Positions 8,134-15,063 of a stretch of 64,000 bases of DNA are shown here, one piece after another. Within the stretch, counting starts at the first letter, position 1. Each line of letters starts with the position of its first letter. A model generated the notes under the pieces. The model saw only the letters and a program-made list of their open reading frames with translations. It made no database searches and had not been told where the DNA came from. The stretch is from Catenulisporales bacterium (GTDB lineage Bacteria > Actinomycetota > Actinomycetes > Streptomycetales > Catenulisporaceae): contig JAEKKI010000128.1 in assembly GCA_019510485.1 (NCBI GenBank), positions 1 to 64,000 of the forward strand, given 5' to 3'. A program made the translations under genes and the position numbers.

Positions 8134-8466
8134 CTACGACTGCCCGGACGACCGGCGGGACAGGACCACTGAACCCCCGGCCCCGGCGACGATCTCCTGG
8201 AGCGCCAACACATGCCGGTCGAAGGCCGTGCGGCCCTCGGTGGTAAGCCGGGCCGAGGTGCGTGGCCGCTTGCCGACGAAGGCTTTACGGATCTCGACGT
8301 AGCCGGCGTCCGCCAGCGTGGTGAGCTGTTTGGACAGGGCGGAGTCGGACAGGCCGATGCCGTCGCGCAGGACGGCGAAGTCCGCCCATCCGGTCGCGGC
8401 GAGGAAGGCGACCAGCGACAGCCGCGTGGGCGCGTGGATCAGCTCGTCGAACCGCGGTGTGCTCAC
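8134..8466 (-). CDS. Winged-helix transcriptional regulator (MarR/ArsR-like)
   Basis: 110 residues forming a single winged-helix domain: a helix with PTRLSLVAFLAATG, the recognition-helix region GLSDSALSKQLTTLADAGYV and a wing KAFVGKRPRTSARLT. This is the short HTH family often encoded with a small membrane protein. It starts with GTG at 8466, overlapping the stop of the membrane-protein gene upstream (GTGA), so the two are translationally coupled. A perfect palindrome in front of the pair (8968-8988) is the obvious candidate for its own operator, giving autoregulation. The ligand is unknown. Confidence 0.85.
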   Translation of the reverse strand: MSTPRFDELIHAPTRLSLVAFLAATGWADFAVLRDGIGLSDSALSKQLTTLADAGYVEIRKAFVGKRPRTSARLTTEGRTAFDRHVLALQEIVAGAGGSVVLSRRSSGQS

Positions 8467-8951
8467 CCCTGCCTCCCGGACCGGCGCACCAGCACGGCCG
8501 CTTCCCACCGCACGAGCATTGGCCCGACGGCAGCGAACGCCACCGCGCCGACCGCGGTGGCGATCGTCGCCGCCTGGGACGCCCCGGCCGCCTTCAGGCC
8601 CAAGCCGGTCGCCAGCGTCGCGCCGATCACGACCGCCGCAAAGCCCGCCAACCCGAGCAGTGTCCTGCGGGCGGACCCCCACCCCGCCAGGCCGCGGCGT
8701 AGCGGGGCGGCGCGGGCCGCGCGGCGGACCGGAACGTCGACGACGAGCGAGCCGACCACGAACACGGCGATGCCGATCCCCGCGACCACGCCGCGCCCGG
8801 ACTCGACGGCCAGTGAGAACTCGACGATCAGGACGGCATATGCCCACCACCACCAGCCGGGGAAGACCTTCCGCCGGATCGCCTGCTCGCGACGCTGGTC
8901 GATCTCGCTCAGTGCGCGTGCGGCGTCCGCCGGCTCGACCTGACCGGTCAT
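8463..8951 (-). CDS. Small four-helix membrane protein, partner of the HTH regulator
   Basis: 162 residues with a charged N-terminal stretch (about 1-30) and about four hydrophobic segments beginning at WWWWAYAVLIVEF. No enzymatic motif is seen. ATG at 8951 follows GGAGGGAAA, an excellent ribosome-binding site. It is the first gene of a two-gene operon with the winged-helix regulator; such pairs are widespread in actinomycetes and are thought to sense envelope or small-molecule signals, but no function has been shown that I know of. Confidence 0.75.
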   Translation of the reverse strand: MTGQVEPADAARALSEIDQRREQAIRRKVFPGWWWWAYAVLIVEFSLAVESGRGVVAGIGIAVFVVGSLVVDVPVRRAARAAPLRRGLAGWGSARRTLLGLAGFAAVVIGATLATGLGLKAAGASQAATIATAVGAVAFAAVGPMLVRWEAAVLVRRSGRQG

Positions 8952-8967
8952 TTTCCCTCCTCGACAG

Positions 8968-8988
8968 TACTTTCCTATCGGGAAAGTA
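8968..8988 (-). promoter_or_regulatory. Perfect palindromic operator before the membrane protein/regulator pair
   Basis: TACTTTCC at 8968-8975 and GGAAAGTA at 8981-8988 are exact inverted repeats around TATCG. It lies 16 bases upstream of the ATG at 8951, where the -10 region or transcript start should be, ideal for repression by the winged-helix protein. Confidence 0.75.
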
Positions 8989-9042
8989 ACTGGCGGCTCC
9001 CCGGCGCGCAAGGCTGATCGCCGCTGTGGTCGCATAGTCGCC

Positions 9043-9585
9043 ATGAAACGGTTCGTCCTCACAGGGACCCCGGGTGCGGGTAAGACCACGGTCATCGACG
9101 CACTGCGGCAGCTCGGGCAGGCGGCGGTCGGCGAGGCCGCGACCGATGTGATCGACCGGGAGCAGGCCGCGGGGAATCCGGAGCCGTGGCGCGACGCGGG
9201 GTTCGTCGATGCCGTGGTCGCGGTGCAGCGGGAACGGGAGGCTGAGGCTTCCTCGCACGGTGCCGGGGTGTGTTTCTTCGACCGCTCGCCGGTGTGCACG
9301 CTGGCGTTGAGCCGCTTTCTGGGACGACCGACGAGTCCGGCGCTGGCCGCCGAGATCGATCGGATCCAGCGCGCTCAGACCTATCAGCGCACGGTGTTCT
9401 TCCTGGCGAACCTCGGTTTCATCGTGCCCTCGGCGGCGCGGCGGATCAGCTTCGAGGACGCGCTGGTGTTCGAGCGCGTGCATCGTGAGACGTATGGGGA
9501 GCTGGGATATCAGCTCCTCGACGTGGCGGTCGCGACGCCGGGGGAGCGGGCGGAGGCGATCTTGGAGATGGTGGCGGATCGCTAA
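9043..9585 (+). CDS. P-loop NTPase (AAA_28-like)
   Basis: 180 residues. The Walker A motif GTPGAGKTT lies at residues 8-16, followed by a predicted Asp-Arg-Ser motif (FFDRSPVCT) in the Walker B/lid region, as in small nucleotide-kinase-like ATPases. The protein is the size of a single kinase-like domain. The substrate is unknown; relatives are annotated as ATPases or predicted kinases. It diverges from the regulator/membrane-protein operon and its stop overlaps the stop of the convergent methyltransferase gene. Confidence 0.75.
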   Translation: MKRFVLTGTPGAGKTTVIDALRQLGQAAVGEAATDVIDREQAAGNPEPWRDAGFVDAVVAVQREREAEASSHGAGVCFFDRSPVCTLALSRFLGRPTSPALAAEIDRIQRAQTYQRTVFFLANLGFIVPSAARRISFEDALVFERVHRETYGELGYQLLDVAVATPGERAEAILEMVADR

Positions 9586-10952
9586 TCGCGGGCCGCGGGC
9601 CAGTCCACCGCGAGCCGGACGTGGTTCTTGACCACGACCAGGTCGGCCTGTGGCGGCGGCGCGTCGATCGGCCAGGCGCTGATGATCGGCGGTGGGCCGA
9701 AGCGGTGGTCGCGGTTCCAGGCGGCGGTCAGGGTGACCAGGCCGGCGGCCAGGGACTCGGCGTCGGGGCCGAAGGCATGGACACCGAGTTCGATGCGGCC
9801 GTCGGGACGGGGGCGGGCGGTCAGGTGGGCGAAGGCTGATTCGGTGGCGACGGCCGGGGTGCCCGAGCCCAGCGCCGGTTCCAGTGGTTCGGCTCCCGGG
9901 GCGTCCGGTGGTCCGGGAACGGCGGGTGCACCGGGGATGTGGACGGTGAGCTGGCAGTAGCCGGGGAAGGACGTGGCCAGCCACAGCGGCAGGGTGTCCC
10001 ATGGCTCCCAGCGCCAGACGTGGACATCGGACCAGCGTTCGACGCGCGGGGTGCGCAGCAGCTCCTCGATGCGCTTCTCGCCGGGGAGCGCGTGGACGTC
10101 GTCGGCTTCGAGCGAGAGATCGCCGCCGTTGAGGATGAGCTCTTCATCGGCGTGGTGGCCCGCGCCCCGCATCTTCACGAAGCCGCACATGCGCGCCGAG
10201 CGGCTGACGAGGTGGTCGATGCCGTCGCGACCGTCTCGGCCGCCGACCCGGTCGAAGGCGACCGAGCGGGTCAGGCCGCGCAGCCGCAGCGGCACGACGA
10301 GGCGGCCGTGCGGCGTGAGCTCCTGTGCCCAGGCCGGCGGCAGGTCCCACGCCTCGACGGTCACCACGATGCGGTCGTACGGCGCGTGGGCCGGCACCCC
10401 GCTCTCGGCGTCGGCGGTGAGCACGCGCACCTCGCGGTAGCCGGCGTCGTCGAGGCACGCCCGGGCGCGCGCGGCGACGTCGGCGTCGATATCGACGGTG
10501 GTCACCTCGCCGCCGGGCCCGGCGAGCTCGGCCATCAGCGCCGCGTTGTAGCCGCCGGAGCCGATCTCCAACAGCCGCATGCCGGGCTCGATCGCGGCCT
10601 GCTCCAGCATGATCGCCTGGATGTCCGGCGCGCTCACCGAGCTGGTCGGCACCCCGCTCCGGTCGCGTTTCACGAACACCACCTGGTTCGCGTACGCCAG
10701 CTCCAGCGGCAGCCCCGGCGCGAACCGGTGGCGCGGCACGGCCCGGAACGCCGCCGCGACCCGCGGCGTGGCGATCGCTCCTTCGGCGATGAGGCGGTCG
10801 GTCAGGGCGGCGCGAAGGCTCGGAGCTCGGCGGTCTTCGGGGGTGGCCGGCCGCCTTCGCCCAGCGGGCTGCGGTCCGGTGTCCGGAGATTCTCTTGTGC
10901 CGTCCGCGCGTGCGGCCTCGCGGCCGTCCTCGCCCGGACCCGCCGTCGCCAC
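9582..10952 (-). CDS. FxLD-type protein-L-isoaspartate methyltransferase-like enzyme
   Basis: 456 residues: an Arg/Pro-rich linker, a PCMT-like SAM domain (motif I LLEIGSGGYNAALMAEL, then Val-Asp-Ile-Asp and Tyr-Asp-Arg-Ile-Val-Val-Thr-Val) and a long C-terminal extension of about 200 residues not found in the DNA-repair-type PIMT. This layout is that of the 'methyltransferase, FxLD system' group, normally encoded with lanthipeptide-like precursors and dehydratases. GTG at 10952 is preferred to GTG at 10961 because AGGAGGTG then sits at normal distance. It is the last gene of a tight three-gene operon (MFS, unknown, methyltransferase). No precursor or dehydratase gene is visible, so the substrate is open. 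Confidence 0.82.
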   Translation of the reverse strand: MATAGPGEDGREAARADGTRESPDTGPQPAGRRRPATPEDRRAPSLRAALTDRLIAEGAIATPRVAAAFRAVPRHRFAPGLPLELAYANQVVFVKRDRSGVPTSSVSAPDIQAIMLEQAAIEPGMRLLEIGSGGYNAALMAELAGPGGEVTTVDIDADVAARARACLDDAGYREVRVLTADAESGVPAHAPYDRIVVTVEAWDLPPAWAQELTPHGRLVVPLRLRGLTRSVAFDRVGGRDGRDGIDHLVSRSARMCGFVKMRGAGHHADEELILNGGDLSLEADDVHALPGEKRIEELLRTPRVERWSDVHVWRWEPWDTLPLWLATSFPGYCQLTVHIPGAPAVPGPPDAPGAEPLEPALGSGTPAVATESAFAHLTARPRPDGRIELGVHAFGPDAESLAAGLVTLTAAWNRDHRFGPPPIISAWPIDAPPPQADLVVVKNHVRLAVDWPAARD

Positions 10953-10976
10953 CTGCGCCACCTCCTCGTCCCCGTC

Positions 10977-11567
10977 TCATGGTTCTTCCCCCGCGGAATA
11001 CAGCGAGTAAGCCTTTTCATAACTGGTTCCCTCCTCCGGGTGCGGTGGCAGCGCCGGGTGCGGCGCCCGGCCGCCGTGGACGACCGTGCGTATCGCCCCG
11101 CGGCTGAGCGGCTGGGCGAAGCGGTCGCGCAGCAGCCAGCCGCGCACCGTGGACTGGTGGCCGTCGGCGGTGTGGCAGGGGTCGCGGCAGCTGCGCAGCA
11201 CGATGCCGACCGGCTCGCCGGTGAGCGCGCCGAGCAGCAGCAGCGCGCCGAAGGTGGTGCCGGCGCCCGCGCGGTCGGTCAGGCACCGGCGGCCGCGGCG
11301 GGACATCGCCAGGTCCGCGGCCAGGCCGGCTTCGCCGTCGTCGCCCCGGGCCAGGCAGGTGAGCAGGTGCTCGCCGTCGTCCGCCGCGCGGGTCAGGCGG
11401 TCGATCACGTCCTCGGCCAGCCGGCGCGCGGTCTCGATGGCGGCCAGCGGGTCGGCCGCCACCTCGGCCGCGTGCCAGATCGCCCGGCCGGTTCGGCGGC
11501 GGACCCGGTCGGCGTTCTTGATCCACAGGTTCCGGGACGGGGTCCGGGAGGCGGCGTCGGCGGTCAT
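10977..11567 (-). CDS. Unknown 196-residue protein in the methyltransferase operon
   Basis: I do not recognise this protein. It has a basic N-terminal half (Lys-Asn-Ala-Asp-Arg-Val-Arg-Arg-Arg), a helical acidic middle, a short hydrophobic stretch TFGALLLLGALTG near residue 110, Cys residues (CRDPC) near residue 130, and a Pro/His-rich, Tyr-containing tail ending SYEKAYSLYSAGEEP. The ATG at 11567 lies 2 bases after the stop of the MFS gene, and its stop is 24 bases before the methyltransferase start, so all three are one transcription unit. It could be a substrate, a partner or an adaptor of the methyltransferase; that is inference from position only. Confidence 0.65.
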   Translation of the reverse strand: MTADAASRTPSRNLWIKNADRVRRRTGRAIWHAAEVAADPLAAIETARRLAEDVIDRLTRAADDGEHLLTCLARGDDGEAGLAADLAMSRRGRRCLTDRAGAGTTFGALLLLGALTGEPVGIVLRSCRDPCHTADGHQSTVRGWLLRDRFAQPLSRGAIRTVVHGGRAPHPALPPHPEEGTSYEKAYSLYSAGEEP

Positions 11568-11569
11568 GG

Positions 11570-12880
11570 TCAACCCCCTGGTGGTGCGGACGGTTCCGGT
11601 GCGATCGCTGTCTCGATCGACCTTTCGTCCACGGTAGTAGAGGGGTCTGACAAGTAAGGATCTTCCAGGTCGATCCGGCGGATAGCGGGCACCGCGAGCG
11701 TGGCGAGGTTCGTGGCGAACTGGAACACCGCGCCGAACGCCAGGAACGCCGTCAGCCCGAACACCGACGCCAGCGGCCCGGCCGCCGCCAGCCCGATCGG
11801 CCCCAGAGCGAAGGCGCCGAGCATTTGGTAGGCCGTGATGCGGCCCAGTACGTCGGCCGGCAGCCGCTGCTGGATCACCGTGTTCTCCAACGCCGTGCCG
11901 ATCGCGCCGCCGGCCCCGGTGATGGCCGCCGCCGCGCATACCCAGGGCAGCGGTAGGTCGCTGGCCAGCAGCGCCGGCGTCAGGGCGTAACCGAACGCCG
12001 CCACGACGGACAGCAGCAGTGGTCGGCGTGGCCGCCGCCCGAGCAGTGCCAGGCCGCCGAGGACCGAGCCCGCGCCGTTTGCGGCGAGCACCAGGCCCCA
12101 GGCGCCGGCGCCGCCGAGCCGTCGTTCGGCGACCACCGGTCCCAGTACTAGGTACGGGGCCCAAACCAGGGCGTTGAACAGGCAGAACTGGAGCGTGGAG
12201 ACCCAGAGCCAGGAGCGTGAGCTGAACTGCTGCCAGCCGTCTCGCAGCTCCCTGATGAGGGACGGGGATTCGCCCGGCTGCGGTTGCGGCACGTGCGCCA
12301 GGCGGATCAGGACTATGACGCTGACGGCGTAGCTTGCGGCGTCGATGAGCAGCACGGCGGCCGGGCCCGCGGCCCCGGAAGCCCCGGACAGTGACGCCGC
12401 GACCAGGCCGCCGAGCGCCGGACCGGCGACTGCGGTGCCGGACACGGCGATGCTGAGCAGGGCGTTGGCGTCGCTGAGGTGGTCGGTGGGGAGCAGCTTC
12501 GGGATCAGGGCTTGGAGTGAGGGGGTGAAGACGCCTTCGCCGATGCCGGAGAGCACTGCGGTGACGATCATGGCGGCGAGGGAGGCGCGGCCGGTGAGCA
12601 GCAGGAGGGCGAAGGCGGCCTGGGCGGCGCAGCGCAGGACGTCGGAGGCGATCATGACTCTGCGGCCGCCGAGCCGGTCGGCGAATACGCCGCCGAGCAG
12701 GAGGAGCAGTACGACCGGCACGATTCGCGCGGCCATGACGTAGCCCAGGCCGGCGGGTCCGGCGCCGGTGTGGAGGACGGCGAAGGCGGTGGCGACCGGG
12801 GCCATGGCGGTGCCGAGCTTGGAGGTGAGGTAGCCGGTGAAGAACCAGCGGAAGTCTCGGTCGGCTAGGGCGGTGAACAT
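11570..12880 (-). CDS. MFS efflux transporter (enterobactin exporter-like)
   Basis: About 436 residues with 12 hydrophobic segments. The N-terminal FTALADRDFRWFFTG and the inter-helix loop with GGVFADRLGGRRVMIASD are typical of the DHA3-type drug/siderophore exporters of the major facilitator superfamily. ATG at 12880 is used; the frame remains open to a TTG at 12925, and no good ribosome-binding site distinguishes them. It is the first gene of the operon with the unknown protein and the FxLD-type methyltransferase, which suggests export of a modified small molecule or peptide. Confidence 0.85.
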   Translation of the reverse strand: MFTALADRDFRWFFTGYLTSKLGTAMAPVATAFAVLHTGAGPAGLGYVMAARIVPVVLLLLLGGVFADRLGGRRVMIASDVLRCAAQAAFALLLLTGRASLAAMIVTAVLSGIGEGVFTPSLQALIPKLLPTDHLSDANALLSIAVSGTAVAGPALGGLVAASLSGASGAAGPAAVLLIDAASYAVSVIVLIRLAHVPQPQPGESPSLIRELRDGWQQFSSRSWLWVSTLQFCLFNALVWAPYLVLGPVVAERRLGGAGAWGLVLAANGAGSVLGGLALLGRRPRRPLLLSVVAAFGYALTPALLASDLPLPWVCAAAAITGAGGAIGTALENTVIQQRLPADVLGRITAYQMLGAFALGPIGLAAAGPLASVFGLTAFLAFGAVFQFATNLATLAVPAIRRIDLEDPYLSDPSTTVDERSIETAIAPEPSAPPGG

Positions 12881-12983
12881 TCGGGACACGGGGGGAGCGT
12901 TGCTCGGCGGTTGGGGGAGGCTCAATGGTTTTCTGCGCTGGAATTGAGTCTCTTTGCTTTAACTTTGCTGTGGGTGAGTTCTA

Positions 12984-13067
12984 CCGCAGTAAACAACTGC
13001 GTCTCCGCGAGGTATTACACTTCTTCTGGCTTGGATTCTGGGGAGGTGGGGCGGATGTTTACTGCGG
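12984..13067 (+). repeat. 12-base inverted repeat flanking the recombinase leader
   Basis: CCGCAGTAAACA at 12984-12995 is perfectly repeated in inverse orientation as TGTTTACTGCGG at 13056-13067. The second arm starts inside the ATG start codon of the truncated recombinase. The 60 bases between are unusually AT-rich for this genome. The left arm also contains part of a smaller inverted repeat (CGCAG / CTGCG, 12985-13001). Confidence 0.8.
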
Positions 13068-13879
13068 CGGATTCGGATTTTGCGCCGCCGGTCGAGTACG
13101 CGGTGGCGGTCGACCGGTTCTTGGATTCGGCGGGGTTGAGCCCGGCTTCGCAGCGGGTGTACCGGATCGCGCTGACGACGTGGGCTTGGATGCTGGTCGA
13201 GCGCGAGTCGCCGGTGGGCGTGGCACGGCGGGGCGCGTCGGCGCCGGTGGTGCCGCTGGGGCTGGTGGACAGTGCGGACGCGCCGGCGCGGCTGGCGGCG
13301 GGGTTCGCGGCTCGGGAGGCGTCGGTGGGGGCGCGGACGGCGAATCGGGAGCTGGCGATTCTTCGCAGTGCGCTGTCGTGGTGGCGGTCTCAAGGCTGGA
13401 TCACGTCGGATCCGACGGCCGGCATCCGACGGCGTGCGGCGGAACCGGCGCCGGGTGCGGGGCCGCTGAGCGAGGAGCAGGTGCGTGCGGTGCTGCGGCT
13501 GCGCGCGCCGCTGCGGGAACAGGCGCTGTGGCACGCGGTGTATGACAGCGGCGGTGGGATCGAGCGGATTCTGGCGCTGGACGTTTCGGATCTGGATGCC
13601 GGCGGTCGGCGTACGCGTCCGGGGGTGCGGGGGCCCGCACTGCACTGGCGGCCGAGGACGGGGCAGTTGCTGGGGTTTTTGGCAGCGGGGCGGGCGACGG
13701 GGCCGTTGTTTTTGACGGACCGGCGGGCGCCGGCCGGTACGGCTGCGCGCGACCGGTGCCCGGTGACGGGGCGTGGGCGGTTGTCGTATCGGCGGGCTGC
13801 GGAGGTTTTCGCGGAAGCGACGCGGGGGTTGGATGGGGGTGGGCGGGGGTGGACATTGCGGCAGTTGCGGCGGGGGTGA
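13055..13879 (+). CDS. Truncated tyrosine recombinase-like protein, probably catalytically dead
   Basis: 274 residues. An N-terminal SAM-like core-binding domain (about 10-120) with a helical SQRVYRIALTTWAWML segment is followed by the start of the catalytic domain (PLSEEQVRAVLRLRAPLREQ). Family members carry Arg in the segment YxxxxRxxExLxL; here it reads YDSGGGIERILALDV, with Gly at the Arg position. The protein ends at TLRQLRRG, where the HxxR box would begin, so the catalytic His, second Arg and Tyr are absent. ATG at 13055 follows GGGAGGTGG. Strong third-position GC bias makes it a real coding frame. It is either a decaying integrase or a DNA-binding protein derived from one. Confidence 0.75.
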   Translation: MFTAADSDFAPPVEYAVAVDRFLDSAGLSPASQRVYRIALTTWAWMLVERESPVGVARRGASAPVVPLGLVDSADAPARLAAGFAAREASVGARTANRELAILRSALSWWRSQGWITSDPTAGIRRRAAEPAPGAGPLSEEQVRAVLRLRAPLREQALWHAVYDSGGGIERILALDVSDLDAGGRRTRPGVRGPALHWRPRTGQLLGFLAAGRATGPLFLTDRRAPAGTAARDRCPVTGRGRLSYRRAAEVFAEATRGLDGGGRGWTLRQLRRG

Positions 13880-13923
13880 GGGGCGTTTTCGGCGGGTGGG
13901 GCGAAAGCCGAGGGGTACTCCCC

Positions 13924-13941
13924 CTGTTCTGCCTGTTCTGC
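13924..13941 (+). repeat. Tandem nonamer CTGTTCTGC x2
   Basis: CTGTTCTGC occurs twice in direct tandem (13924-13932, 13933-13941), followed by the partly similar CCGTTCGGG, in the 165-base gap between the recombinase and the Trp-motif protein. It may be a regulator site or chance. Confidence 0.35.
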
Positions 13942-14044
13942 CCGTTCGGGTAACCGGCACTGCCCTCGTGGGCGCTCCATGGACCGGTGCCTTCGACACG
14001 CACCTGCCGCCACGATGGTGGCAGCTGCGTGAGAGGAGACATCC

Positions 14045-14386
14045 ATGGCCGCACCCGACGGAGCCCAGCTCTCGGAGGACGGTAACTATTGGTGGGACGG
14101 CAGCCAGTGGCAGCCGGTCGCGGATTCTTCGACGGCTTCGAGCTCCAGCGGGGGCGCGGAGGTCGGCACCCGCTCCGAGGACGGCAACTACTGGTGGGAC
14201 GGCAGCCAGTGGCAACTGGTCGAGGGCGGCCCGAACCAGTCCGGCGGCGACCAGCCGATCGACGTCGACTGGTCCCAGTACCCATCGCTGGCCCGCGCCA
14301 TCACCTACGGCCAGGACGTCGACGCCTACCTGCAGGATCTCGGCCTCGACCCGTCCGTCATGAGCGACGACACCGCGAACGCCTGA
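14045..14386 (+). CDS. Small acidic protein with duplicated SEDGNYWWDGSQWQ motif
   Basis: 113 residues without signal peptide or membrane segment. The motif SEDGNYWWDGSQWQ occurs twice (about residues 10-23 and 44-57), separated by a Ser-rich linker; an acidic C-terminal part (DVDWSQYPSLARAITYG...) follows. The Trp-Trp-Asp-Gly-x-x-Trp pattern recalls the short Trp-rich modules (DUF2510-like) that occur at ends of actinobacterial membrane proteins, but the match is by pattern only. ATG at 14045 has GAGAGGAG 8 bases upstream. It is followed 14 bases later by a small hydrophobic protein gene, and the two probably form an operon. Confidence 0.75.
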   Translation: MAAPDGAQLSEDGNYWWDGSQWQPVADSSTASSSSGGAEVGTRSEDGNYWWDGSQWQLVEGGPNQSGGDQPIDVDWSQYPSLARAITYGQDVDAYLQDLGLDPSVMSDDTANA

Positions 14387-14400
14387 GGGAGGGTACGGAC

Positions 14401-14691
14401 ATGGCCTGTTACAAAGAGAAGGTCACTCTCGGGATCGCGCTGGCCGGCGTGGTGACCGCGGTCGGCGGCACGGCGCTTACTTCGACGACCCCGGCGGCGC
14501 TGCTCGGCCTGGTGGCCAGCGCGGCGGCCGGCGCCGGGCTCGCCCTCGCGCTCATCAACCTGGCCGAGTGCCTGGAGCAGAACGGGCAGCCCGAGATGGC
14601 CAGGACGCTGCGGGAGCAGGCCCAACAGATCGACGAGGAGCTCGACCGGCTCAGACGGTTCGCGGCGGACCACGGTGTCGTGATCCCGTGA
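14401..14691 (+). CDS. Small hydrophobic protein with a coiled-coil tail
   Basis: 96 residues. The first 55 contain two Ala/Gly/Leu-rich hydrophobic segments that could span the membrane or form a hairpin; the rest (from about LAECLEQNG) is a charged, probably helical tail with heptad-like Leu/Ala spacing (TLREQAQQIDEELDRLRRF). Two Cys (residues 3 and about 59) are present. ATG at 14401 follows GAGGGAGGG. No family is recognised. It pairs with the Trp-motif gene upstream. A holin-like, toxin-like or scaffold role is possible, but nothing in the sequence decides. Confidence 0.65.
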   Translation: MACYKEKVTLGIALAGVVTAVGGTALTSTTPAALLGLVASAAAGAGLALALINLAECLEQNGQPEMARTLREQAQQIDEELDRLRRFAADHGVVIP

Positions 14692-15063
14692 TCTTCTCGT
14701 ACTAGGGAATCGGCTCCGCGTACACCGTGCGCGGGGCCTGATACTCAACGACGATCACCAGCGACCCGTCGCGACCTCCTGCCCTGCTTGCCGAGCATAG
14801 TGTGGCTCCTGCCCCAGGTCGTCCTCTGCGACGCGTCCGGCTCGTACACGGACCCGAGATGCGCACGGACGTCCGTGCGAAAGCCGCGCTCCGGCGGCGC
14901 GGGCCGAAAAAAGTTCTGGGCCGGATGGGTGATTCGGGGGCGATCTCCGGCATCTGTGGGTTGACGTTTGCGACAATTGGTACATATGGTGGTGTGCCCC
15001 CAGGGAGGGGTGGGGCGTTCCCCCGGGTCGCCGGATCAGTGTGCTGACTTAGGGCGGCGGTGC
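14692..15063 (+). promoter_or_regulatory. Gene-free stretch with a probable sigma-70-type promoter
   Basis: No supported gene lies here. The part from 14941 on contains TTGACG (14961-14966) and, 18 bases later, TATGGT (14985-14990), a good HrdB-type promoter for the acyltransferase that starts at 15064. This part is AT-richer than the surroundings. The upstream 250 bases hold only short frames without ribosome-binding sites. Confidence 0.55.

Noticed and set aside
10900-11000. FxLD-type precursor peptide near the methyltransferase
   Set aside because: No short frame with the Phe-x-Leu-Asp leader motif followed by Ser/Thr/Cys-rich core was found here or in the gaps of the operon.
9939-11657. 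572-codon plus-strand frame opposite the methyltransferase and the unknown protein
   Set aside because: Same GC shadow effect; no ribosome-binding site and no domain.
14702-14985. Short minus-strand frames in the gap before the acyltransferase
   Set aside because: No ribosome-binding site or plausible composition; the region fits better as promoter.
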